Assembly (NCBI GenBank): GCA_944385665.1
Contig: CALWYB010000001.1
Span: 16,046-80,045 of the forward strand
From: an uncultured Oscillospiraceae bacterium
GTDB lineage: Bacteria > Bacillota > Clostridia > Oscillospirales > Oscillospiraceae
Length of the DNA stretch: 64,000 nt
Reading direction: 5' to 3'
The position numbers were made by a program, and so were the translations under genes. Under the pieces are notes generated by a model that was given only the letters and a program-made list of their open reading frames with translations, did not search any database and was not told where the DNA came from. Below, piece by piece: positions 1 through 8,542 of this stretch (position 1 is its first letter; each line of letters starts with the position of its first letter).

Positions 1-2531
1 ACCGCCCACTCCACGGAGTCCAGCGCCCAATTGGAGATGGACTTCACATCGGAGAAGCCGCTCACACTGCCCTGGGCGCTCACATCATAGCCCTTGTTCT
101 TGGCATAGCCATACAGGATCAGCGCCATCTGCTCCCGGGTTACGATGTCATCGGAGCCAAACTCGCTGGTGGAATAGCCGCTGACGATCCCCTTCTGAGT
201 CGCCCACAGCACCGCATTGCGGTACCAGGCATTGCTGGCCACATCCTGGAAGGACAGGCTGCCGGACACGGCGGGATTGCCCTCCATGCTGTACAGCACG
301 GTGACCAGCATGGCACGGGTCATCTGTGTGTCGGGGCTGAAGGTGGTGGCAGAGGTGCCGTTGAAGAGCTTGTTGGCATAGGCATAGCTCACCGCCTCAT
401 AGTACCAGGCAGTATCGCTGACATCCGTAAAGGGAATGGAAGAGAGCTCTCTGGGATTGTCGCCGATGTAGCGGTACAGGGGGAAGTTCATGGTTTCCTC
501 ATCGTAGTCCACCACACCGTACTGATAGAGGGTGCCGTCATAGCCCTTGGAATCGGTGACGTCGGGCTCCATCAGCATGGCGATCACGTCAGCTGCCACC
601 TGATCCATGGGGAACACATACGCTCCATTGGGGAAGGAGACCTTTTCCGCTTCCCGCAGATCCGCAATGCAGCTGTTGCTGCCGTCCTTTTCCACAAAGT
701 AATACTGCTGCAGCTCGATCTCAGTGTCGTTGCCTACTTTGTAGTACTCCGCGCCCTGGTTGTCCATGATGTAGAGGATCTTATCGATATTTTCCACATC
801 CGCAGGAATAACATAGGCAGTGGGCCGCACGCGGGTACGCGCGCCGGTATCGTTCAGATCCAGATAAACCTTCTCCTTGCGCTTCAAGGTACCGTCAAAA
901 TAGTACTGAGTGTTCAGCGCATAGTAATCCGTCTTGGTATTGCCCGAAGCCGTCTGATACAGATACAGCAGGTCATCCTCGTCATAGGTTTTGCCCTTTT
1001 CAATGGTCTCGGCCCGGGCATCGGCGACCGCCTTCTTGATCTCGTCGGCCCGCTGAGCAGTCTGCTCGATATAGGACATGATCGCGGTTTCCTGAGAGAA
1101 TACACGACGTTCAAAATTGGTCTTGCCGGCGCCGATTCCCCGGGTCTCGATCAGGAAGGAGACACAGTCATACAGGCCGAAATAGGCTCGGCCGATGGGG
1201 TTATTGACGGTAGTACCATAGTGATACACCCGCAGGCCGGCCTCTCTGGCATCCTCAAAGGCCTCACCGCACATTTCCAGTGCGATCTCAGTCACCTCAG
1301 GGTCATTATTCAGACTGGTGGCCGGAGTGGTCTCCAGATCGTACGCATTGTTCATGTATGCCTTGCCGGTCTCTTCCCCGGTGCTGGCTCCATAGAAGGT
1401 AAACTCGTGGCCGTCCAGCACCACCTCAGCCATAAACAGACGATACGCCGTATGCAGCTGGGCCAGCTCTGCCGCCTTCAGAGCCATATGATCCCGGTTC
1501 ATGTCAAATCCGTCATAGGTTGCCCGGCTGAACAGATAAGAGCCGTCGGGATTGATTCGGGGCACGATCACCACATTGATATCATCCAGCAGCGCTCTGG
1601 TCTCGGGGTCATTGACAAAGTTGTCCACGACTACCAGAGCACCCTCGCCGGAGGCAGGCTCATTGGGATGGATCTGGGTCTGGTACCAGACGGTGGTCTT
1701 CCCGTTGTCCGTTACCAGCTTGGCAGCCTCTTCCAGCGTAGCATTCTCAGGGATCTTGGTGTTGGTAAAGATGGCCAGAGGAATGTCGAAGTGGTAGTTG
1801 GGGGTCTCACCGGCGGAATAGAGGTACATATAGTCGCACTTCTCATCCCGATCCTGCATGAACTCTACCATCTCATCCTGCGTGGTGAACTCATGGGCCG
1901 CGTCCGTTCCGTCAAAGGCGGGGGTATTATACTCCTTATCGTGGGTGGTATTTTCCGTCGTAAAGTGCTCCAGGATCTCATCGGGCCAGATGCACAGCAT
2001 GGCATCCCGGGCGTCCATCACGTAGGAGTCGGGAGCATGGGAGGGCTTCACCGTGGGCTGATAGCCGTCCCCGAACTCGTCCTCATTTTCACCCAGGGGA
2101 CCGCCTACCACTTTGATGCTGATGCCCTGGTCTACGTCATTCTGGGTGATATTGACGATCTTGAGGATGTTGTAATATCCTTCGCCGGAGATGTGGTAGC
2201 TGTACACACCCGGCTCCGTGACCGTATAGTTTCCATCCTCATTTGCGTTGATCTCTTTCAGCTCTCCCCGGGAGATCATATCCTCCAGGGTCCGGCCGGA
2301 AGAGGCGGGAAAGCCGGAATAAAGTTCCAAATCGGTCTCTTCCGGGTCAATGTTCTCGGGGTAGGTAAAGGTTACATTGCTCTCCTCATTGACACGGAGA
2401 ACATCTGTATGACCTGCGGTTCCAGTTTCCGCGGCCTGGGCCGATACGCCCACCGTCAGCAAACTGAACAGCATGGCAAGTGCCAGGAGCATACTGATCC
2501 ATTTTGATGTCCGTTTACCAGCGACGTTCAT
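1..2531 (-). CDS. SLH-anchored M14 zinc carboxypeptidase, 3' end outside window
   Basis: The reading frame starts at ATG 2531 behind an AAAAGGAGG ribosome binding site and runs open to the window edge, so the C-terminus is missing (843 codons seen). Residues 1-29 form a signal peptide with a hydrophobic core ending in VSAQA. The middle has the M14 carboxypeptidase pattern: H288 and E291 in HPNEPASG are the expected zinc pair, H375 in LDGHE is a likely third ligand, RINPDG and MNRD are the usual substrate-pocket stretches, and E462 in FLIETRG is the expected catalytic glutamate. From about residue 697 there are SLH repeats (FTDVSDTAWY, FQDVASNAWY, and FSDVKSISNW, the last one cut). The product is probably exported, held on the cell wall through SLH repeats, and trims peptides or peptidoglycan stems. 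The substrate cannot be read from sequence. Confidence 0.85.
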   Translation of the reverse strand, partial: MNVAGKRTSKWISMLLALAMLFSLLTVGVSAQAAETGTAGHTDVLRVNEESNVTFTYPENIDPEETDLELYSGFPASSGRTLEDMISRGELKEINANEDGNYTVTEPGVYSYHISGEGYYNILKIVNITQNDVDQGISIKVVGGPLGENEDEFGDGYQPTVKPSHAPDSYVMDARDAMLCIWPDEILEHFTTENTTHDKEYNTPAFDGTDAAHEFTTQDEMVEFMQDRDEKCDYMYLYSAGETPNYHFDIPLAIFTNTKIPENATLEEAAKLVTDNGKTTVWYQTQIHPNEPASGEGALVVVDNFVNDPETRALLDDINVVIVPRINPDGSYLFSRATYDGFDMNRDHMALKAAELAQLHTAYRLFMAEVVLDGHEFTFYGASTGEETGKAYMNNAYDLETTPATSLNNDPEVTEIALEMCGEAFEDAREAGLRVYHYGTTVNNPIGRAYFGLYDCVSFLIETRGIGAGKTNFERRVFSQETAIMSYIEQTAQRADEIKKAVADARAETIEKGKTYDEDDLLYLYQTASGNTKTDYYALNTQYYFDGTLKRKEKVYLDLNDTGARTRVRPTAYVIPADVENIDKILYIMDNQGAEYYKVGNDTEIELQQYYFVEKDGSNSCIADLREAEKVSFPNGAYVFPMDQVAADVIAMLMEPDVTDSKGYDGTLYQYGVVDYDEETMNFPLYRYIGDNPRELSSIPFTDVSDTAWYYEAVSYAYANKLFNGTSATTFSPDTQMTRAMLVTVLYSMEGNPAVSGSLSFQDVASNAWYRNAVLWATQKGIVSGYSTSEFGSDDIVTREQMALILYGYAKNKGYDVSAQGSVSGFSDVKSISNWALDSVEWA

Positions 2532-2905
2532 GTTGAGACCTCCTTTTCTTTTCTTTCCAATCCCTCCAGGCGAAATTTTGTGCCTGCCATTCCGGCTCCC
2601 CCTGTGAAGCCAGCTTCTGTGCACAAGAATCTTTCGCTGGATCGTAAATTTATTATATCCGTCCTTTTCTTCAGATGTCAATCTTTTTGTGTATATCAAC
2701 AAAAGGCATATTATATTTTTAACTATTTTTATAAATGTTGACGTTTTCAGGTTATTTTAAGGAAATTTAGGGGCTTTGATATTGGATTGTTAAAAAATTT
2801 ATCGGGAAAAAACTCACTTCCTCTGTTTCCCCACTATTTTTTTATCTATTTTAGTGAAAAATGTCAGAAAAACGGCACGCTTCCTTTCGCCTGGCTTTTT
2901 GTCAT
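2532..2905. other. AT-rich intergenic region
   Basis: About 375 bases with no credible reading frame, much richer in A and T than the rest of the window. It holds the promoter of the M14 gene and a leader of roughly 115 bases before its ATG. The remaining 2700-2900 stretch contains oligo-T and oligo-A runs; I recognise no gene or RNA in it. Confidence 0.6.
2652..2681 (-). promoter_or_regulatory. Sigma-A type promoter of the M14 carboxypeptidase gene
   Basis: On the minus strand TTGACA (2676-2681) and TATAAT (2652-2657) are separated by 18 bases. Both hexamers match consensus exactly. Transcription would start near 2645. Confidence 0.7.
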
Positions 2906-2952
2906 AAAAAATCAGCCCCGACAGAGGGTCCTCTGTCGGGGCTGATTTTTTG
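2906..2952. terminator. Bidirectional intrinsic terminator
   Basis: A 17-bp inverted repeat (2911-2927 with 2930-2946) is flanked by A and T runs on both sides. It lies 15 bases beyond the stop of the M20 gene and is oriented to end that minus-strand transcript. Confidence 0.9.
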
Positions 2953-2966
2953 TAACTGTATTTCAA

Positions 2967-4136
2967 TTATGCGTTGGCCTTGGCCTGCTCAAAATCGGCC
3001 CAGAGTTCTTTCATCTTCTCGGGCTGACAGATGAGATCGCAGGCGGTACCAGCCAGGATCTTTGCCCCGTACAGGATGGCGTCGTGGGCCTGCTGGCTCT
3101 TGCCGGCGTCCACAAAGGCCTGGGTGTGGCTGGAGGTACCAGCGGGAACAAACTTCACCCGGATGCAGCAGCCGGGCATATGGTTGGTCACGTTGCCAAA
3201 GTCGGTGCTGCCCGTCTTCTTCCGGGCCGGCGCCAGACCGGGCGCGCCGCAGGCGGCCGCATTGTCCATGATGATCTGGTTCAGGGAGAGGCAGGGCACC
3301 TTGTTGTCCAGACTCTTCTCCTTGACGATCTCATAGTCCACGTCAGCCATCAGGGCTGCACCCTGGATGATCTTTTCAAACCGGTGACAGATCTCGTTGA
3401 GTACCTCCCGGGAGTAGCTGCGCAGGGAGAACTCTCCCACCGCCTTGGCAGGGACTACATTGCTGGGGCCGGGCAGCTCCTTGACGGTGTAGTGCATCCG
3501 GGTATCGTCCCGCACATGCTCCCGCAGGAACTCCACCCCCTGGAAGGCCAGCAGCAGAGCATCAAAGGCGCTGCGGCCCTTTTCGGGTGCCAGGGCGGCG
3601 TGGGCTCCCTGCCCCTTGAAGGTAACATAGTAATTGGTCAGAGCCAGACTTTTCTCGTCCACACAGGTATCCGGACCACCGTGCATCATCAGAGCCACGT
3701 CCATGTCCCGGAAGTACCCCAACTCCCACATGGACACTTTCGCACTGCTGGTCTCCTCAGCCGGGGTGCCGTACACCACCAGCTGGAAAGGCTGCTCAAA
3801 GCCGGCCTCTTTCAAGGCAATGGCCGTGGCACAGATACAGGGGCCCTGCATGTGGTGGCCGCAGCCGTGGCCCAGCCCCCGCAGGGCGTCATACTCACAC
3901 AACAGGCCAATGCGGGGGCCGCCCTCTCCCTGGCCCCAGGTGGCCCGGAAGGCAGTAGGCCAATTTTCCAGGCCCCGCTCCACCTGGAATCCATGTTGCT
4001 CCAGATAATCTTCCAGCAGAGCAGCAGCGTGATACTCCTCCCCGTCATACTCCGGGTCGTCGTGGATCTGGTCTGCCATAGCAAACAGGGTCTCCTGCTG
4101 CTTCTGGATCAATTCATACAGTTTCTCTTTCATCAT
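2967..4136 (-). CDS. M20-family metallo-amidohydrolase (peptidase M20)
   Basis: The 389-residue product has the M20 dinuclear zinc signature: E81 followed by YDAL, H90-GCGHH, and PAEE at 125-128 holding the catalytic glutamate pair. It is closest in style to the aminobenzoyl-glutamate/aminoacylase branch (AbgB, HipO), which removes acyl or aminobenzoyl groups from amino acids or splits dipeptide-like amides. No signal peptide is seen, so it acts in the cytoplasm. It lies 42 bases downstream of a YfcC-type carrier and is most likely cotranscribed with it, so the carrier probably imports the substrate. ATG 4136 or 4133 could start it; GAGG sits a few bases upstream. The exact substrate is unknown. 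Confidence 0.85.
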   Translation of the reverse strand: MMKEKLYELIQKQQETLFAMADQIHDDPEYDGEEYHAAALLEDYLEQHGFQVERGLENWPTAFRATWGQGEGGPRIGLLCEYDALRGLGHGCGHHMQGPCICATAIALKEAGFEQPFQLVVYGTPAEETSSAKVSMWELGYFRDMDVALMMHGGPDTCVDEKSLALTNYYVTFKGQGAHAALAPEKGRSAFDALLLAFQGVEFLREHVRDDTRMHYTVKELPGPSNVVPAKAVGEFSLRSYSREVLNEICHRFEKIIQGAALMADVDYEIVKEKSLDNKVPCLSLNQIIMDNAAACGAPGLAPARKKTGSTDFGNVTNHMPGCCIRVKFVPAGTSSHTQAFVDAGKSQQAHDAILYGAKILAGTACDLICQPEKMKELWADFEQAKANA

Positions 4137-4178
4137 TTCTTTACCTCATTGTTTCCTTCTGCAGCGAGGAAGTTCTCG

Positions 4179-5594
4179 TTACATGGGACCGTAGTTCATC
4201 AGCTGGGCGATAACGACCAGCACCGCACCCACGACAAACCAGATGAGGAACATCTTCCACATAAAGCGCATCCAGCGGTCATAGGGCACGTTGCCGGCGC
4301 TGAGGATGCCCATCAGGGCGGTGGAAGTGGGCAGGATGTAGTTACAGAAGCCGTCGCCGAAGTTGAAGCTGAGGATACAGGTCTGACGGGTGACGCCCAG
4401 CAGGTCGCTCAGGGGGATCATGATGGGCATGACCGCGGCGGCCTGGCCGGAACCGGAGGTCAGCACCACGTTGATGAGGGTGTTGGCCGCCAGCATGCCT
4501 ACACCGAGCAGCGCGGCAGGCAGACCGGTGAGCACTTCCGCCATGGCGTGCACGATGGTGTCGGTGATGAGGCCGGCGTTGAGCACACTGCCGATGGCCC
4601 GGGCAAACATGATGATGAAGGCGGCGCCCAGCATCTTCTTGGTGCCGTTGAGGAATTCCACGCAGATCTTGTTCATATCAAAGCCGGCGATGATACCCAC
4701 CACAACGGCCAGCACCAGGAACACGGCGCTCTGCTCGGCAAAGTCCCAGGCCAGGTTGATGCAGCCGTAGACGATGACCACCAGGGCCACCACCAGAGCC
4801 AAAATACACAGGCTCTTGCGGGTATCCAGATGGCCGAAGTCATCCAGAGAGCCGTTCTTGAACTCGCTGTTCTGGTCCAGATCGTACATGGGGCTCAGTT
4901 GGGGATTCTTCTTGATCTTCTTGGCGTAGCGCACCAGCCAGAAGCAGGTGACAATATAATACACCACGAAGCACACCCAGCGGTAGCCGATGCCGGAGTA
5001 GTTGGGCAGCTCGGCAATCTTCTGGGCTACCAGAGTGGTGCTCACGTTCAGGGTGCCGGTGGAGAAGCCCACGGCGCCGCCCAGCAGGATGATGCCGACA
5101 CCCACAATGGAGTCTAACCCTAGGCTTAGGGCCAGCATCACGGTTATGGGTGCAAATCCGATGAAGGTATTCACCGCCTGGGTGGTACAAATCAAAGCGA
5201 ACACCAGCATCAGCAGGGGGATAAAGACCTCCACCCGATTGCTGAACCGGCGCACGATCATAGCTACCAGGGCCTGCAGGGCTCCCGCAGCAGTCAGCAT
5301 GTAAATCGCGCCGCCGCTGAGGAGGATCAGAGTGATCAGGCCTCCGTTATCCGCAAAGGCCTGTACAATGATCATGGGCACCTGGAGTGGGTTGACGGTC
5401 ACATTCTCCACGTACTGGAAGGAGGTGGCGTCTACCACTGTGCTGCCCGAGACGGGATCCTCAATGCGGGCATACTCGCCGCTGGGGATGATCCAGGTCA
5501 GAACCACGGCAATGGCAATGATGATGATCAGGATCACGAAGGTGTGGGGCATGGTAAAGCCCTTCTTCTTTGCCGAGATTGCTTTTTCTGGCAT
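4179..5594 (-). CDS. YfcC-family membrane carrier
   Basis: The 471-residue protein has about a dozen long hydrophobic segments and the layout of the YfcC/DcuC-like carriers (Pfam C4-dicarboxylate anaerobic carrier), including the N-terminal PHTFVILIIIIAIAVV segment and WIIPSGEY. Members are annotated as dicarboxylate carriers or basic amino acid antiporters; substrates are mostly untested. It is the first gene of a two-gene unit with the M20 hydrolase and faces a LysR regulator. The pairing suggests uptake of an acylated or peptide-like compound that the hydrolase then cleaves. That role is inferred from context. Confidence 0.8.
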   Translation of the reverse strand: MPEKAISAKKKGFTMPHTFVILIIIIAIAVVLTWIIPSGEYARIEDPVSGSTVVDATSFQYVENVTVNPLQVPMIIVQAFADNGGLITLILLSGGAIYMLTAAGALQALVAMIVRRFSNRVEVFIPLLMLVFALICTTQAVNTFIGFAPITVMLALSLGLDSIVGVGIILLGGAVGFSTGTLNVSTTLVAQKIAELPNYSGIGYRWVCFVVYYIVTCFWLVRYAKKIKKNPQLSPMYDLDQNSEFKNGSLDDFGHLDTRKSLCILALVVALVVIVYGCINLAWDFAEQSAVFLVLAVVVGIIAGFDMNKICVEFLNGTKKMLGAAFIIMFARAIGSVLNAGLITDTIVHAMAEVLTGLPAALLGVGMLAANTLINVVLTSGSGQAAAVMPIMIPLSDLLGVTRQTCILSFNFGDGFCNYILPTSTALMGILSAGNVPYDRWMRFMWKMFLIWFVVGAVLVVIAQLMNYGPM

Positions 5595-5642
5595 GGTTTT
5601 CCTCTCCTCTTTATATGGATTTCAGAAGAAGCACTAGGGGTG

Positions 5643-5672
5643 TTGACTTCCTCCAAGTGAGTTTAGTATAAT
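5643..5672 (+). promoter_or_regulatory. Promoter of the LysR regulator gene
   Basis: TTGACT (5643-5648) and TATAAT (5667-5672) are separated by 18 bases. Its -10 box overlaps the -10 box of the opposing carrier promoter, so polymerase could not occupy both at once. Confidence 0.65.
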
Positions 5673-5693
5673 AAAGTCCCAAGCAAAAAACAA
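5665..5693 (-). promoter_or_regulatory. Promoter of the carrier/M20 operon
   Basis: On the minus strand TTGTTT (5688-5693) and TATACT (5665-5670) are separated by 17 bases. The predicted start is near 5658, about 65 bases from the centre of the dyad at 5713-5733. Confidence 0.6.
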
Positions 5694-5712
5694 ATTTATT
5701 ATTTTTATTCTT

Positions 5713-5733
5713 ATCATTGGCTTTTTCAATGAT
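5713..5733. promoter_or_regulatory. Candidate LysR-type operator (dyad with T-N11-A)
   Basis: ATCATTG and CAATGAT form a perfect 7-bp dyad around a 7-base spacer. It contains the T-N11-A pattern (T5717, A5729) known for LysR-type sites. Its centre is about -65 from the predicted start of the carrier transcript, the usual recognition position for LysR activators. Confidence 0.55.
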
Positions 5734-5748
5734 CTTGGGGGCGTTGTC

Positions 5749-6657
5749 ATGAATACCAGGGAGCAAGAATATATGCTGGCGCTGGACAAGACCCGCAGCA
5801 TCACCCGGGCTGCCGAGCAGCTCCACGTCACCCAGCCCACCCTCAGTCTGTTTCTCACCAATCTGGAAAAGCGGCTGGGTACCCCTCTGTTTCACCGGTT
5901 GGGCAAAAAATTGGTTCCTACCCAGGTGGGAGAGGCCTACCTGCGCCGTGCGCAGCAGATCGTAGCCCTGAAATATGACTTTGAGATGGAGATGAACGAT
6001 CTGATCAGCGGACGCCAGGGCAAGCTCTACGTGGGTGGTCTGCGGAAAGGAAACTTGTTTTTGATGCCCCGCCTGATCCGCCGCTTCCGGATGGACTATC
6101 CAGGCGTGGATATCATTTTGCACGAAGACAACGCAGAAAATTTAGAAGATGCGCTGTGCGCCGGTGAACTGGATCTTATCTATGTCAACCAGCCTCCCAC
6201 CCACAGCGGGCTGCATGTGGAGCAGGTACGTCAGGACCATATGCTCATGGTGCTGCCCGCCGATCATCCCGCCGCCAAGCGGAGCCGCTGGCTGAAGGGA
6301 TGTCACTACCCCTACCTGGACCTCCATTACGTGGAGCAGGAGGCCTTTTACATGATGGAGGAGGGCCGCACCGTACGCACGGTGGCCGATGAGGCACTGC
6401 ACTATGCCGGAGTGACTCCCCGCAAAATTTATCTCATCAGCAACATCGAGCTGGGCTGCCAGATGGCCGCGGAGGGCCTTGGCGTGGCCTTTACCATGGA
6501 GAGCTACCGCCGGGAATTTGACTACCCCCACCCGGTGAGCTACTTCCGGGTGGGAGACCCGAAGTTCTCCCTGTCCTGGTATCTCATGTGGCGGAAGGAT
6601 GCCTTCCGCTCCACTTATATGGATGAATTTATCCAGCTGCTCAAGCAATTTGCCTGA
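5749..6657 (+). CDS. LysR-family transcriptional regulator
   Basis: The 302-residue product has a LysR winged helix-turn-helix at residues 1-60 (SITRAAEQLHVTQPTLSLFL, then LEKRLGTPLFHR) and a two-lobed effector domain behind it (VGGLRKGN start, VLPADHPA in the middle). It is divergent from the carrier/M20 operon over 154 bases that hold both promoters and a good LysR-type dyad. The natural reading is that it controls that operon in response to the transported compound or its cleavage product, and possibly itself. The effector is unknown. The gene ends at a shared terminator before the MerR gene. Confidence 0.88.
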   Translation: MNTREQEYMLALDKTRSITRAAEQLHVTQPTLSLFLTNLEKRLGTPLFHRLGKKLVPTQVGEAYLRRAQQIVALKYDFEMEMNDLISGRQGKLYVGGLRKGNLFLMPRLIRRFRMDYPGVDIILHEDNAENLEDALCAGELDLIYVNQPPTHSGLHVEQVRQDHMLMVLPADHPAAKRSRWLKGCHYPYLDLHYVEQEAFYMMEEGRTVRTVADEALHYAGVTPRKIYLISNIELGCQMAAEGLGVAFTMESYRREFDYPHPVSYFRVGDPKFSLSWYLMWRKDAFRSTYMDEFIQLLKQFA

Positions 6658-6676
6658 GACGGAACATACTCTGCTC

Positions 6677-6724
6677 AAAAGCGCCCCGCTTCGGACCATT
6701 CAGTCCGAAGCGGGGCGCTTTTTA
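6677..6724. terminator. Bidirectional intrinsic terminator
   Basis: A perfect 16-bp stem (6681-6696 with 6703-6718), loop of six, with A and T runs outside. It serves the converging LysR and MerR genes; the MerR stop at 6722 lies inside its T run. Confidence 0.9.
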
Positions 6725-7483
6725 TATACCTAAGATCTGGATCTGCAGCTCGGTCACATAGCGGTCCACGTTATTTTCCACAAATTGATCGATGATGTTG
6801 AAGGTAACGGTAAGCGAGCTGAGCCGCAGCTCTGCATTCTCCTGTCGGATTTTGGTGATATGGGCCGGGATCTCGTCGTAGCTGCCCCGGTGAAAGCACA
6901 CCAGATACTCTCCCGCCGGGATCGATTCCGTGGCCTCGGGCACCTCGGGCAGGTCCTCCCCCATGTCCGGCCCGGACACATAGGCGCCGAAATACTTCAG
7001 ATTTTCCTCATAGAAGGCGATGGTGGGATAGAAGTAGAAGGAGTCCTTCATATACAGGATCTCCTCGCTGCCGATGGGGATGTAACGCCGCTCCGGAAAG
7101 GTCACCCGGCTTACTCCGTCCCAGTGGATCTGCCCCTGCTTCTTCTCCATAAACTGAAGCTTGCGCAGGATGGCCTCGTCAATGCGCATAAGCTCCTGCC
7201 ACTGAGCCCGCAGGGCCGCCGAGCGCTCCTTGAGCAGCTCCATGGTGTGCGCCGGGGAACGGGAGTTGAGGTAAATCCGCACATCCTCCAGAGGATAGCC
7301 CATCTTCCGCAGGTAACGGATGGTGGCCAGCTGATACACCTGGTCAAATTTATATTTGCGCCGCCCGGTGACCTGATCCCGGAGCTGAGGGCAGAAGAGC
7401 CCGATTTTGTCGTAGTAATGGAGTGTCTGTACATTCAGGCCGAACAGGCTCCCCATCTCACCCACGGTGAGGTATGCTTTCAT
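6722..7483 (-). CDS. MerR-family regulator with GyrI-like effector domain
   Basis: The 253-residue protein starts with a MerR winged helix (LTVGEMGSLFGLNVQTLHYY, then DKIGLFCP), followed by a long dimerisation helix around residues 80-115 and a C-terminal domain of the GyrI/BmrR effector-binding kind. MerR regulators of this class bind small molecules and activate promoters with an over-long 19-bp spacer by untwisting them. It lies directly downstream of the BMP-transporter operon on the same strand, separated by a terminator. The promoter of that operon (13696-13726) has exactly such a 19-bp spacer with an internal dyad, so it is the likely target. The inducer may be a purine or related ligand; this is inference. 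Confidence 0.85.
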   Translation of the reverse strand: MKAYLTVGEMGSLFGLNVQTLHYYDKIGLFCPQLRDQVTGRRKYKFDQVYQLATIRYLRKMGYPLEDVRIYLNSRSPAHTMELLKERSAALRAQWQELMRIDEAILRKLQFMEKKQGQIHWDGVSRVTFPERRYIPIGSEEILYMKDSFYFYPTIAFYEENLKYFGAYVSGPDMGEDLPEVPEATESIPAGEYLVCFHRGSYDEIPAHITKIRQENAELRLSSLTVTFNIIDQFVENNVDRYVTELQIQILGI

Positions 7484-7556
7484 GGCGCTCCCTCCTGTCA
7501 GGACCCATCATATCATAGTTTTCCCGCTGCGCAAAGAGCCGCCTGCCCGGATGCAG

Positions 7557-7591
7557 AAATCCCCGCACAGGAATATCCTGTACGGGGATTT
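7557..7591 (-). terminator. Intrinsic terminator of the transporter operon
   Basis: Two stacked stems (AATCCCCG with CGGGGATT, and ACAGGA with TCCTGT) around one mismatch and a three-base loop, followed by a short T run on the minus strand. It lies ten bases beyond the stop of the second permease. Confidence 0.75.
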
Positions 7592-7600
7592 TGTCTGCGC

Positions 7601-8542
7601 TCAGCGCATGCCCTTGATGTAGGGCTTGCTCAGCCCTTCGGGCTGGCTGTTCTTGCCGATGGCCCCCAGCATGGCCGCCAGGGTGATGACATAGGGCAGC
7701 ATGGCCAGCAGGTAGGGAGAGATCTCCACGCCGATGGTCTGCAACCGAATCTGCAGGGCGTTGGCCGCGCCGAACAGCAGGGCCGCGCCAAACACCCCAA
7801 AGGAGGTGTACCGGCCCAAAATCACCGCCGCCAGGGCGATATAGCCCCGGCCGGAGATCATGTTCTCGGTAAACACGCCCAGCTGCACCAGCACCAGATA
7901 GGCCCCGCCGATGCCGCCCAGGGCGCCGTTGAGGACCATGGCGATCCAGCGGTACCGGTTCACCGGGATGCCCGCCGACTCCGCCGCCCGGGGATGTTCG
8001 CCCACGGCGATGAAATTAAGGCCCCAGTTGGTGCTGCGGTAGAAGAAAAAGGCCGCGATAATCAGCACATACAGCAGATAGGTGAGAATGTCCCGGTTAA
8101 AGAAAGCCTCGCCGATCACCGGGATGGCGGACAGACCGGGGATGGCCAGAGAGGGCAGGGTCTCTACCTGCTGGTAGCTCTGGCCGGCGGACATAAGCTT
8201 ATAGAGAAAACTGGTCACGCCCAGCATGAGCATATTCAGGGCCAGACCGCTCACCGACTGGTCCTTGGCCAGGCGGATGCTCAAAAGGCCGTGGAGCAGG
8301 CTGACCACCATGCCCCCCAGAATGCCGCACAGCAAGCCCATGGGGATACTGTGGAAGTACCAGGCGCCGGCAAAGGAGAAGAAGGCGCCCGAGAGCATGA
8401 CGCCCTCCATGCCGATGTTCAGGATACCGGCCCGCTCGGCGATCATCTCACCCAGGCCGCCGTACATCAGGGGCATAGCCAGACGCACCGCCGCGGACAA
8501 AAAGGCGGTCAAAAATCCCACCGTCAAAATTTCCTGCACCAT
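7601..8542 (-). CDS. ABC transporter permease, nucleoside type (NupQ-like)
   Basis: The 313-residue protein is a multi-spanning permease of the BPD_transp_2 family, with the characteristic GLGEMIAERAGILNIGMEG stretch near residue 30, which marks the BMP/nucleoside transporter branch. It pairs with the permease just upstream; the two overlap by one base, which suggests coupled translation. In Bacillus subtilis the equivalent NupNOPQ system imports nucleosides. It is the last gene of the operon and is followed by a terminator. Confidence 0.85.
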   Translation of the reverse strand: MVQEILTVGFLTAFLSAAVRLAMPLMYGGLGEMIAERAGILNIGMEGVMLSGAFFSFAGAWYFHSIPMGLLCGILGGMVVSLLHGLLSIRLAKDQSVSGLALNMLMLGVTSFLYKLMSAGQSYQQVETLPSLAIPGLSAIPVIGEAFFNRDILTYLLYVLIIAAFFFYRSTNWGLNFIAVGEHPRAAESAGIPVNRYRWIAMVLNGALGGIGGAYLVLVQLGVFTENMISGRGYIALAAVILGRYTSFGVFGAALLFGAANALQIRLQTIGVEISPYLLAMLPYVITLAAMLGAIGKNSQPEGLSKPYIKGMR

